DNA of 64,000 nucleotides from Talpa occidentalis (taxonomy: Eukaryota; Chordata; Mammalia; Eulipotyphla; Talpidae). The stretch covers positions 96,063,483 to 96,127,482 of the forward strand of contig NW_023605083.1 in assembly GCF_014898055.3 (NCBI RefSeq), written 5' to 3'. Made by a program: the position numbers and the translations under genes. Every line of letters begins with the position of its first letter. Positions within the stretch are counted from its first letter, which is position 1. The notes below the pieces were generated by a model. That model was not told where the DNA came from, ran no database searches, and saw only the letters and a list, made by a program, of their open reading frames with translations. Below are positions 21,116 through 31,074 of the stretch, in pieces.

Positions 21116-24100
21116 CTAGATTCCTGCTATGAGTGAGACCATCCGGTATTTTTCTTTTTCCTTCTGGCTTATTTCGCTGAGCATGATCCCTTCCAGTGCC
21201 ATCCATGTTGCTGCAAATTGCATGTGTTTATCTTTTTTGAATGCTGAGTAATATTCCATGGTATATATGTACCACATCTTCTTGATCCAGTCATCTATTT
21301 TTGGGCATTTGGGTTGTTTCCAAAGCTTAGCTATTGTAATCAGTGCTGCTATAAACATAGGAGTGCAGGTGCTCTTTGGAATTGATGTTTCTGTGTCCTT
21401 TGGGTAAATACCTAGGAGTGGAATTGCTGGATCATATGGAAGCTCTATGTTTAGTAGGTCCAGAAATCTCCACACAGCTCTCCATAGTGGTTGGACCAGT
21501 TTGCACTCCCACCAACAGTGCACAAGAGTTCCTTTTTCTCCACACCCTCGCCAACATTTGTTGTTGCTAGTTTTTTTAATATGTGCCATTCTCACTGGTG
21601 TGAGATGGTATCTCATGGTAGTTTTGATTTGCATTTCCCTGATTACAAGTGATGTTGAACATTTTTTCATATGTCTGTTGGCCATTTGCATTTCCTCTTC
21701 AGAGAAGTTTCTTTTTAGCTCTTCTGCCCATTTTTTGACTGGATTATTTTCTTTGTTGTTGCTGAGTCTCATCAGCTCTTTGCAGATTTTTGTGATCAGT
21801 CCTTTATCATTAGTGTTGGGTGCAAAAATGTTCTCCCAGTTGGTGGGGTTTCTCTTTATTTTTGTTATTGTCTCTTTTGCTGTGCAGAAGCTCTTTAATT
21901 TGATGTAGTCCCAGCTGTTTATCTTTCTCTTCACTATCACTGCTTTGGGTGATGTGTCTGTAAAGATGTCTTTGATGTGCAAATCCCGTAGTGTTTCGCC
22001 TATATTTCCTTCTATGTATTTTATGGTTTCAGGTCTTATGTCTAGTTCTTTAATCCATTTTGAGTTGATTTTTGTGTATGGTGTGAGGTAGTGGTCAAGC
22101 TTCATTCTTTTGCATGTAGCGACCCAGTTTTCCCAGCACCATTTATTGAACAAACTTTCTTTGCTCCAATGCATAGTCTTTGCTCCTTTGTCAAAGATTA
22201 GTTGACCATAAATCTGTGGGTTTATTTCTGGATTTTCTATTCGATTCCATTGGTCTGTATGTCTGTTCTTGTTCCAATACCATGCAGTTTTGATGATTAT
22301 GGCTTTGTAGTATAGTTTGAAGTCTGGGAGTGTGATGCCTCCATTTCCTTCTCTTTTTTTCAGTAGAGCTTTGGCTATTCGGGGTTTTTGGTGATTCCAT
22401 ATGAATTTCATCAATAATTGTTCTATTTCTTTGAAGAATGCCATTGAGATTTTGATTGGAATAGCATTGAATCTGTATATTGCTTTTGGTAGGATGGCCA
22501 TTTTAATAATGTTTATTCTTCCAATCCATGAGCAGGGGATGTCTTTCCATTTCTTTGTGTCTTCTGTTTCTTTTAACAGTGTTTTATAGTTTTCTTTGTA
22601 TAGGTCCTTTACCTCTTTTGTTAGATTTATTCCCAAATATTTGATTTTTTTTGTTTCGATAATAAAAGGGGTGGTTTTTTTGATTTCTTCTTCTTCAGAT
22701 TTATTGTTTGTGTATAGGAAGGCTACTGACTTTTGCGTGTTGATTTTGTATCCTGCCACTTTACTGAATTGATTGATGAGTTGAATTAGTTTTTCTGTGG
22801 AGATTTTGGGGTTCTCTATGTATATTATCATATCATCTGCAAATAGTGATAGTTTGACTTCTTCTTTTCCTATTTGGATTCCTTGGATGTCTTTCTCTTG
22901 TCTTATTGCTCTGGCTAGGACTTCCAGTATTATATTGAAAAGCAGTGGTGAGAGTGGACATCCTTGTCTTGTTCCAGATCTTAATGGAATTGCTTTCAGC
23001 TTTTCACCATTGAGAATGATACTGGCTGTTGGCTTGTCATAGATGGCCTTTATGATGTTGAGGTATGTTCCATGTATCCCAAGAATTTCAAGGGCTTTTA
23101 TCATGAATGGGTGTTGCACTTTGTCGAAAGCTTTCTCAGCATCTATTGATATTATCATATGGTTTTTATATTTCTTTTTGTTGATGTGTTGGATAACGTT
23201 GATTGATTTTCGGATGTTAAACCATCCTTGTGCCCCTGGAATGAATCCAACTTGGTCGTGGTGAATTATCTTATGGATACATTGTTGGATTCTGATAGCT
23301 AAAATTTTATTGAGGATTTTTGCATCAGTGTTCATTAGGGAGATTGGCCTATAGTTTTCCTTTTTTGTGTTGTCCTTATTCGGTTTTGGTATTAGTGTAA
23401 TATTGGCTTCATAGAACGTGTTTGGTATTGTCCCTTCCTTCTCAATTTTTTGGAAGAGTTTGTGAAGGATAGGCACTAATTCGTCTCTGAATGTTTGGTA
23501 GAATTCATTTGTAAATCCATCAGGTCCTGGGCTTTTGTTTTTGGGGAGGTTTTTAATTACCATTTCAATTTCGCTGCTTGTAATTGGTCTGTTTAGGTGT
23601 TCTATTTCTTCTTTATCTAGCTTTGGGTGATTGTAGAGTTGTAGGAATTTGTCCATCTCCTCTAGATTGTTGAACTTGTTTCCATATAACTGTTCATAGT
23701 AGTTACTGATTATTCTTTTGATTTCTGCTGTGTCCGTTGTGATTTCTCCTCTTTCATTTATGATTCTGTGTATTTGTGCTTTCTCCCTTTTTTCCTTTGT
23801 GAGCCTGGCTAGGGGTTTGTCTATTTTATTTATTTTTTCAAAGAACCAGCTCTTGGTTTCATTGATCTTTTGGATTGTTTTTTTAGTTTCAATTTCATTT
23901 ATTTCTGCTTTGGTTTTTATTATTTCTTTTCTTCTACTGGTTCTGGGGTTTTTTTTGTTGTTCTTTTTCTAGATCTTTGAGCTTCGAGATTAGGTTGTTT
24001 CTTTGAGTTCTTTCTTGTTTTTTGATGTGAGCTTCTATTGCTATATATTTTCCTCTTATTACTGCTTTTGCTGCATCCCATACATTTAGGATATTGGTGT

Positions 24101-24941
24101 CCTCCTTGTCATTCAATTCAAAGAATTTTTTAATTTCTTCTTTGATCTCCTCGTTAGTCCAGTGGTCTTCCAGTAGTGTGGCTTTTAATCTCCATGAGGT
24201 AGGATAGTTCCTTGCCTTCTTTTTATGATTTATTTCTAGTTTGATGCCTTCGTGGTCAGAAAAGATGGTTGGTATGATTTCAATCTTGGTGTATCTGTTG
24301 ATGTTTGTCTTGTGCCCCAGTATGTGATCGATCCTGGAGAATGATCCGTGTGCGCTTGAGAAAAATGTGTACTCCGTTTTTTTTGGGTTTAGTGTTCTAT
24401 AGATGTCTGTTAAGCCCAAATGCTCTAGGTCCTTATTTAGAGCTTTAGTTTCTTTACTTATTTTTTGTCTTGTTGATCTATCCATTGTTGATAGTGGTGT
24501 GTTGAAGTCTCCCACTACATATGTGTTTTCTCTGATGTCTGTTTTCAGAGAGGACAACAGTTGTCTGATATATTTTGGTGCTCTTTCGTTTGGTGAGTAT
24601 ATGTTAATGAGTGTTATTTCTTCTTGAAGTATTGTCCCCTTGATCATAATGTAGTGACCATTGGGGTCTCTTTTTATTTTTTTGAGTTTGAAGTCTGTTT
24701 TATCTGATATAAGTATAGCTGTTCCTGCTTTCTTTTTTGGCCCATTTGCTTGTAGGATTGTTTTCCATCCTTTGACTTTGAGCCTATTTTTATCTTTTGT
24801 AGCTAAATGTGTTTCCTGGAGACAGCAAAAGGTTGGGTTTTGTTTCTTAATCCAGGCTGCAACTCTGTGTCTTTTTATTGAAGAGTTTAGTCCATTTACA
24901 TTTAGAGTTAATATTGATATGTTAGCATCTGTATTTGCCAT
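21116..24941 (-). pseudogene. L1 ORF2 (endonuclease/reverse transcriptase), one frameshift
   Basis: The reading frame opens at 24941 and runs 335 codons, then shifts at an A8 run (plus-strand T8, 23949-23956). Without the extra base the frame stays open to the stop at 21116, giving about 1,274 codons, the usual L1 ORF2p length. The APE-type endonuclease domain (residues ~1-240) keeps N14, E43 (QETH), the GDFN motif, the SRIDHILG motif and the SDHEGI histidine. The reverse transcriptase keeps SIDAEKAFD (D600) and FADD (700-703). A C-terminal cysteine/histidine cluster (CWRGC...HCWWEC) is present and the C-terminus ends [11 protein letters not shown]2p nicks target DNA and primes cDNA synthesis on L1, SINE or mRNA templates. 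It follows ORF1 by 76 bp on one bicistronic RNA. The frameshift separates the endonuclease from the reverse transcriptase. A sequencing error in the homopolymer is a real alternative. Confidence 0.93.
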
Positions 24942-25017
24942 TATGTTTGTCTTTCCTTTGATTTTATTTATTTATTCTTTTAATAACTTTTTTTTTTTTT
25001 TTGGTCTTCTTTCGTTA

Positions 25018-26043
25018 TTAGTCCCTCTGAGGTTCTGGGTTTAGGATTCCTTGTAGTATTTTTTGGAGTGGGGGTTTAGTCGCAATGAAATTCCGGAGTT
25101 TCTCTTTGTCTGGGAAGGTCCATATTCTTTCTTCATGGAGGAAAGAGAGCTTTGCGGGATAGAGTATTCTTGGTTGGCATCTGTTTTCTTGGAGTCTGTT
25201 GACTATGTCCCTCCACTCTCTCCTTGCCCGTAGTGTTTCTTCAGAGAAGTCTGATGTCAGCCTGATTGGTTTTCCTTTGAATGTTATCTGTTTCTTCCCT
25301 CTTGTCAGCTTCATTATTTTTTCCTTGTCCTGGATTCTTGGGAGCTTTACTATTATGTGTCTTGCTGTGTTTTTCCTTTCGTCGTGGAAGTTTGGTGTTC
25401 TTCTTGCTTCTTGTATATCAATTTTCAGCTCCTTCTTCTCATTTGGGAAGTTCTCTTCAATTATATCCATGAATATTTTCTCTGTTCCTACATCTCTCTC
25501 CTCTCCTTCTGGAATTCCTATAACTCTTATATTTCCTTTCCTCATGGAGTCAGATAGTTCCCGAAGTCTTTCTTCATTCTTTTTCCTTCGTACTTCTCTT
25601 TCCTTTTCTGTTTTGGTTCTTTTTATTTCTGTGTCTTCAAGATTACTTATTCGTTCTTCCATTTCATCTATTCTGCTTTCATTGCTTTTCCCAGAGTTCT
25701 TTAGTTCCTCCATTAATTCTTTGATCTCCTGCATTTCTCTTACTTCCCTCTTTAGGGACTCAATTTCCTTTTTCTGATCTATCACTTTTTTAATCATGGC
25801 AATTTTAAATTCTCTTTCTGGAAGGCTCAGAAGTTCTTCCAAGTTGCTGTCGTTGCAATCTGGGGAGTGGTTTTCTTTTTGTGGTGTGCTTCTTTCCTGA
25901 GGAGTTTTTAGGTTGCGTGTGGTTCTTCTACTCCCTACTGTCTGTTTTCTAATTTGTCGTATGCGTTGGGACACTGTGTTGCTCGGACTGACTGACATCT
26001 TGGGTGAACTTCTCCGCTCCCCTCTGGCTCTTCCAGGAGCCAT
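25018..26043 (-). CDS. L1 ORF1p, RNA-binding nucleic-acid chaperone (341 aa)
   Basis: An intact open frame of 341 codons, close to the usual ~340 aa of mammalian ORF1p. The basic N-terminus (residues 1-60) is followed by a long charged coiled coil (about 80-165, EIESLKREVREMQEIKELMEE type heptads) that drives trimerisation. An RRM (about 171-250) opens with NIRVIGIPEGEE, and a C-terminal domain (about 255-330) includes ARHIIVKL upstream and the RREW and ILYPAKLSF motifs. It coats L1 RNA in cytoplasmic ribonucleoprotein particles and aids strand exchange during target-primed reverse transcription. The start at M1 gives the full N-terminus; M16 is a second possible start. It is the upstream cistron of the L1 RNA, driven by the 5' UTR promoter. 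No stop or frameshift is seen. Confidence 0.93.
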   Translation of the reverse strand: MAPGRARGERRSSPKMSVSPSNTVSQRIRQIRKQTVGSRRTTRNLKTPQERSTPQKENHSPDCNDSNLEELLSLPEREFKIAMIKKVIDQKKEIESLKREVREMQEIKELMEELKNSGKSNESRIDEMEERISNLEDTEIKRTKTEKEREVRRKKNEERLRELSDSMRKGNIRVIGIPEGEERDVGTEKIFMDIIEENFPNEKKELKIDIQEARRTPNFHDERKNTARHIIVKLPRIQDKEKIMKLTRGKKQITFKGKPIRLTSDFSEETLRARREWRDIVNRLQENRCQPRILYPAKLSFLHEERIWTFPDKEKLRNFIATKPPLQKILQGILNPEPQRD

Positions 26044-26351
26044 CTCTGTCTTCTGGGGGAGCTTTCTGCTGGTTTTAGGCAGTTTTTACTGAAGAAATGT
26101 CCCTGTTCTCAAATGGCGAAGCGGGATGCAGTCCCTGCGCCTCCGGTTTCAGGCACACTCTTCTGCGCACCCGGTCTGCCCCGGACGTGGGTGCCTGCTC
26201 CCTCTGTGGGCTCAGACTGCTGGTCGGAAGGGGCCTGGCGTGGAATAACTTCCCGGCTGGCCACTGGGTCCTCCAGAAACCTTCTGCCCTTTTCAAGCAG
26301 TCTTAAGAAATGTCCTGTTTTATAGGGTGTTAGTGACTTTTTTTTTCCTGG

Positions 26352-26368
26352 TCGCTAGGTGGCGCCAG
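26352..26368 (+). promoter_or_regulatory. CTCF-like motif in L1 5' UTR
   Basis: TCGCTAGGTGGCGCCAG matches the CTCF core (CCASYAGRKGGCRSY) at 13 of 15 positions by eye. Binding is not shown, and the CpG in the motif would make it methylation-sensitive. Confidence 0.45.
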
Positions 26369-26684
26369 AGATCTCTCCTATTGTCCTTGGGGGGCTGTTT
26401 TTCGCCTCCCCCCACCCCGTGGGACAGAGAACAGAGCGGGAATGGTAGGGTACACCTCAACAGCTTTGGGGTGCTGTGTCTGCCTTGTGCCCCACCGTCG
26501 TGGAGAAACCACGCCCCGAATTTTCGTGCCCCGGGTCTCAGTTCAAAGCCCTCAGTTCCAGGACGCGGGCTGTAGCCCAGTTCAGTGGCGCGGGAATGGC
26601 ACCTTTTGCACCCCGCTCCCGTGCCTGGGCGCCTGGTTCCTGCTCACTCAGGGAGGGACCTTCACCTCAGTGAGGACCTCCGTG

Positions 26685-26726
26685 CGTCTCCCCGCAAGCC
26701 TAGGTCGTCTCCCCGCAAGCCTAGGT
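26685..26726. repeat. Two tandem 21-bp repeats in L1 5' UTR
   Basis: The unit CGTCTCCCCGCAAGCCTAGGT is present twice, head to tail, without mismatch. Variable tandem units are common in 5' UTRs of active L1 lineages of other mammals. Confidence 0.85.
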
Positions 26727-27249
26727 CGCAGGCGCGGGGACCTGGGCAGCCGCGATCCAGGTCTGCACTTGCTTTTCAAGCGCGCCGAGCACGCCGCGTT
26801 TCTGCGCCAGCTTACCGGCAGCCCGGGCTGTGTGTGGGTCTCCCGGGGTCTTTGTTCTTCTCTAATGGCGCCCGGAGCCGTTCGCTCACAGCTCACCGCC
26901 GCGGCGGATCCTGCAGGGTTCGCCTCAGCTCCCGTTCACGGGGTGTGGTGGCTGCAATAGTTCCTTTCCACTCACAGTCCCGCTTGCTGCGTCGTTTGTT
27001 CTTGTGGGCCGTTTTGGTTTGTTGTTTCCTCCTCTCTGCCGGTCGGAGAGTGCCGCCTCTGTGGGCGGGGGAGGGGAGGAGGGTTCTGCGCTTCCCTCCC
27101 TTCTGGTCCTCTTTTATGGCCAGTTTCTTCTTCGGGCAGTTCGCTGGCGTCACCCGTTTATCTTCCGTGTCCCAGTTCTCACTGGGACCTGCCGCTTTTC
27201 CTCCCTATTCACTTTTTTTAATGGGAGATCTTACTCGCAGCGTCTCCTC

Positions 27250-27260
27250 GCCGCCATGTT
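27250..27260 (-). promoter_or_regulatory. YY1-type site at the L1 5' end
   Basis: AACATGGCGGC on the minus strand, starting about a dozen bases from the element's first base. Human L1 has a YY1 site at the equivalent place that fixes the transcription start. This copy matches the AAnATGGCGGC consensus. Confidence 0.75.
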
Positions 27261-27288
27261 GCTCCGCCCCTTCCAAATTGATTATTTT

Positions 27289-27854
27289 GAGCTGAGGTCA
27301 ATCAAGACCCTGCAGGCTCAAAAGAAACTTTGATCACATATTTAACTACCTTGAAGAAAATTATAGGTATTATGCAGAATTAAGATTTTTAGCAAAAATA
27401 ACCTATCAAAGTTATATACGTAGCAGGGGAAACATCTAATGACAGAGCATCTGGTCTTCAGTGTGTGAATCTCCTCCTCTTTCCTTGAAGCCCAGACCCA
27501 AATCCCATCATTTAGTTCAGGATCTATATCCCCCAACCCCATTTTGCCTCATTCTTTGAAATCCATATCTCTATAATTCCCCATATTTATGTAATTAAAT
27601 TTGTTTTTTTCTCCTATTGGTCTGTCTGATATTTATTTGATTATTTGACCAAGAAGAACTCAAAGGGGTAGAAAGAAATTACCATTCCTTCCTGACACAA
27701 CATATATATTTCCTACAAATTTTTATAGACATTATATAATTTGAGTCACTAAGAATGTCACTGCTCTCATTTATGGATTTATGTATTCATTTATAAAATC
27801 TCTGTGGATGTCTTAATGACAGGTTACTTTGGCTGCCCCATGACAGTGCTTTGG
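27289..27854. other. No gene seen
   Basis: AT-rich right flank of the young L1 target site, with nothing recognised. Confidence 0.4.
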
Positions 27855-28825
27855 TGTCTGCATTAGTTTGCTAAGGTTGCTGTAGTGAAGTACCACCAAC
27901 TGGATGGCTTAGACAACAGACATTTATTGGTTCACAGTTTGGAAGCCAGAAGTCCAACTTCAAGGTGTCAGCAAGGTTGATTTCTTCTGAGAACTATGAG
28001 AGAGACTCTCTTCCATGTCTCTCTTCTAGATTCTGTGGTTTTCTGGCAATTTTTGCTTTTCCTTGGCTTGTAGAATCTCCACCCCAATCTCATCTTCATC
28101 TTCACAAGATGTTCTCCCTTTGTACAAGTCTGTCTCCAAATTTTCCAATTTTATGAGGACTCTAGTCAAATTGCACTAGGGCCCACCCCTGTGACCTAAT
28201 TTTTTTTTTAATTTAAATTTTATTTTTATATTCCCCATACAATTACAACCCCCTTATTTTTACCCCAAGCCCTCCTTTCCCTGCCCCAACCCCCAAAGAG
28301 TGTCTCTGGTTCATAGTTATTTGTTGATTTTGATATTTTCTTTCTTATAGTTATTCTTTTTCCTGGTCCCTTATTTAAGTTTTCTAGATTCCTGCTATGA
28401 GTGATACCATCCAGTATTTTTCTTTTTCTTTCTGGCTTATTTCGCTGAGCATGATCCCTTCCAGTGCCATCCATGTTGCTGCAAATTGCATGTGTATATC
28501 TTTTTTGAATGCTGAGTAACATTCCATGGTGTATATGTACCATACCTTCTTGATCCAGTCATCTATTTTTGGGCATTTGGGTTGTTTCCAAAGCTTAGCT
28601 ATTGTAAATAGTGCTGGTGCTCTTTGGAATTAATGTTTCTGTGTCCTTTGGGTAAATACCTAGGAGTGGAATTGCTGGATCATATGGAAGCTCTATGTTT
28701 AGTAGGTATGACCTAATTTTTAACTTGAGTACCCATATAAAGATTTTTGACTTAAGCTCACATTCACAGGAACTGAGGATTAGGACTTAAACATATTAAT
28801 TTTGGGGAGACACAGTTCAGCCCCT
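27855..28825 (+). repeat. MLT1-type MaLR LTR split by an L1
   Basis: The left part (27855-28204) reads 'CATTAGTTTGCTAAGGTTGCTGTAGTGAAGTACCACC' through 'AGGGCCCACCCCTGTGACCTAA'. The right part (28709-28825) resumes with 'GACCTAATTTTTAACTTGAG' and ends 'TTTTGGGGAGACACAGTTCAGCCC'. Both ends are those of a MaLR LTR. The L1 at 28205-28708 interrupts it. Confidence 0.7.
28205..28708 (-). mobile_element. 5'-truncated young L1 insertion
   Basis: Antisense 3' UTR and the last ~90 codons of ORF2, nearly colinear with 20942-21460 of the young full-length L1 and of the same subfamily. It has a short internal deletion (near 28615) and a few substitutions. The 13-bp TSD TGACCTAATTTTT lies at 28192-28204 and 28709-28721, and truncation occurs right at the TSD. 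Confidence 0.92.
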
Positions 28826-29711
28826 AATGGTGTTCTAGCAAGGCTAAAACAGGTGAGGAGGGTACAGTGGAAAGAGATGGAGACTAAGAGTAGAATATTT
28901 ATGATGGAGGTGCTACAAGATCAGAAATTGGAGGTGGAGGAAGAAATGATTAACATAGATGTTAAACCAGCTACAGAAATGAAAAATCCTTAGGACCAAT
29001 TGCTATAGCAAGTATCAGACTGCTGTAAAAAGTATCTGGAGGCACAGACCAGAGGCAGGGGTGGTATGGAGATGGAAGGCCATTGGAGATATCACTGGTC
29101 CTTACAAATCACCCTAGTCACACCCTAGAAATAATTAAGTTAAAAGTAGACAACAATTCTATAAAGGAATGAGTCCTCCTCAGAAGAACACTGTAATAGT
29201 GCAGTTTCTCCACTGGCAAAACACAACTCTCCTGCTCATCTGTGACTATGCAGGTGCCTCTCTTTTTCTTTCTCCTTTTCCTAATAAACCTATCCTTTTG
29301 AAATATAACCATCTCCTACATTTGTCTCTGCAAACATCTTCATTCCCTGGGTAAACTTGCAGTGGGCCAAAACTTTTCTTAGGTAATCCAGGAACCGTGC
29401 TCACCAAACACCACGCCTCATCAAAATGACATCAGAAAGCATTTTCCATCAAGTTCAGACTCAGATCCCCTAGCTCCTTACTTCCCAAGAGTCTCCAGTT
29501 GTTAATATTCACTGCTTCCTAAATTCTATCAGGGAAGCATTCTGATTTGGTTATTATTTTGGTCAGTGAGGTTTTAAAAAGGAATGATGAGCTGAACTGG
29601 TGCCACCATCACATAAGCAGCTTGTCTTTGACCAAAATGTGATTGTGGGATGCATCACCCTATTCTCAGTGCCTACACAGAGATGATCATTTGGAAGTTG
29701 TTCAGTAATTT
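28826..29711. other. No gene seen
   Basis: Unrecognised sequence between the split MLT1 LTR and the deleted SINE. Confidence 0.4.
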
Positions 29712-29762
29712 TTTTGGGGGGGACCCTCGCCACAAAAACTGCTGCACCACCAGGGGAGGCCC
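29712..29762 (-). mobile_element. Severely deleted SINE with intact TSD
   Basis: Only ~50 bp remain. On the minus strand it begins GGGCCTCCCCTGGTGGTGCAGCAG (SINE start with A box), then jumps to GGCGAGGGTCCCC (end of the head), with the anticodon-to-B-box part missing. It ends in G/A-rich tail. The TSD TGTTCAGTAA lies at 29699-29708 and 29763-29772. Confidence 0.8.
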
Positions 29763-29772
29763 TGTTCAGTAA

Positions 29773-30525
29773 ATTTTTGTTGAATGAGTGAATAAATTTG
29801 TACTTTGAAAGACAAAATTATCAAACTATCTGGAAAAACTTAGAATTATTAGCTCTTGATCTTGGGCCAGAGGTATATCAAGTTGGAAACAGATAGAAGG
29901 AATGTGAAAACTAATACCCTTTTGTTTTGTAAGAAAAGCTTTCTCTCCAGGTTAGGTGGAGAGGAAATTTCCCATAGCAAAGTAAAGAAAAAGGGGTGGC
30001 TCCCCCAAATTTTCTTCACTAGAGTAGAATCTGAGCATTAGATTCTGTTGAACAGAGGCCAGATTTAATATTTTGCTAACAATTGCAACTGAGTATGAAA
30101 GGCCATTGATAACCTCTGATACAAAATAATCCCCTCTCTGAAGTAGGCCTTTCTTTCAGTTTAATAGTTTACGTAGAGATTTTCTCTCCTAACAGAGAAT
30201 ATATGAGAGCCTGCTGCTTCTTGTTATAACTTTTACAACAACTTCCTTTCTTGTGAATGAAGTTGATCTCAAGTTCTACCCCAAATTTGACATTCTCATC
30301 TTGACTATCTGTAATGACTACTGGTTGTCTGAAGATTCAAGATTTAATGGATCTGGAAGGAAGTCAGGAAGCTGCATAACAAAGAGGCCTTAGATCATTC
30401 TTATTCAAGCAGCCAATAGGTCACACTTTGAGAAAAACACTGGCCCCTAAGATAAAGTTCACATTCTTAAGCATGACATATTAGGTTCTCTATAATTTAT
30501 CTGTCTCTTTTCTCCTTTTTATGTC
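29773..30525. other. No gene seen
   Basis: Nothing I can name in this interval. Confidence 0.4.
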
Positions 30526-30529
30526 TTAC

Positions 30530-30850
30530 TGTTGGGGGAATGATCTGTCCTGAATGATCTCCACTCACTGAAGTTTTATGGACTCCCCCCACCTCCATGC
30601 TGAAGAGAATCCCAGGTGCCTTGTACTACAACTCCCATCATGCCATCGATCTGCCATAACCCTTGAGTACTTGGAAAGGGAATTGCTGGGATCTAAGGCT
30701 AGAGTTAAGTTCCATGCTTGATAGAAAAGGAAGGACATGTGGGCTGGAGAGAACTTGGTTTTGCCTTCAGCTTGCACCCAGGGTCCCAGCTCAGGCAACT
30801 TTATGGGTAGGATGTATTAACCAACTAATAGCTCTTAATCTCTCTCTCTT

Positions 30851-30908
<58 letters not shown>

Positions 30909-31074
30909 TGTGCTCCCCCTCTTTTAATTTCCCTTGTAAATAAACCTTTTATTAACTTTTCTCTGTGTGCTTGCCTTTGGGTTATATCCTGAGGTGGTTT
31001 TTTTTCTTTCTTTTTTCTTAAGCACAAGGGTGAGGACTCACACCCAGGCCATCTCATTTCCCTGCCCTATAACA
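30530..31074 (+). mobile_element. Solo ERV LTR, sense orientation
   Basis: It begins TGTTGGGGGAA and ends CTATAACA, so the termini form TGTT...AACA. The 3' part reads TTGTAAATAAACCTTTTATTAAC (AATAAA at 30939-30944) followed by GGGTGAGGACTCACACCCAGGC. That matches the polyadenylation and U5 portion of the LTR at 36942-37408. The flanking tetranucleotides TTAC/TTAT agree at three of four bases. No gag, pol or env sequence lies beside it, so it is a solo LTR. A CT/TG microsatellite has expanded within it. Confidence 0.8.
30840..30912. repeat. (CT)n(TG)n compound microsatellite
   Basis: About 25 CT units run directly into about 11 TG units, inside the solo LTR. The LTR copy at 36942-37408 has no such run. 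Confidence 0.95.

Larger units (their letters stand above)
20153..27273 (-). mobile_element. Full-length young LINE-1 with 3' transduction
   Basis: A minus-strand autonomous retrotransposon. In order it has a 5' UTR (27273-26044), ORF1 (26043-25018), a 76-bp spacer, ORF2 (24941-21116, one frameshift), a short 3' UTR with a G-rich tract and AATAAA, an A21 tract (20941-20921), and then transduced DNA to a second A-rich tail. A perfect 15-bp TSD flanks the unit. The L1 part is ~6.3 kb, the usual full length. CpGs in the 5' UTR are largely undecayed, ORF1 is intact and ORF2 has only one visible lesion, all indicating recent insertion. With ORF2 broken, autonomous activity of this copy is unlikely, but the intact ORF1 and 5' UTR may still be transcribed. 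Confidence 0.95.
26044..27273 (-). promoter_or_regulatory. CpG-rich L1 5' UTR / internal promoter
   Basis: About 1.23 kb, GC- and CpG-rich, upstream of ORF1. It begins (minus strand) GGGGCGGAGCAACATGGCGGCGAGG. This is the layout of an L1 internal RNA polymerase II promoter. Dense, undecayed CpGs fit a young, normally methylated element. Antisense open frames here are a by-product of high GC. Confidence 0.85.

Noticed and set aside
21447..21908. Plus-strand open frames of 60-190 codons across 21-26 kb
   Set aside because: They are antisense shadows of L1 ORF1/ORF2.
26585..27295. Plus-strand 236-codon open frame as a host gene
   Set aside because: It lies wholly within the L1 5' UTR and its flank, has GC-driven composition (R, S, P rich) and no recognisable domain.
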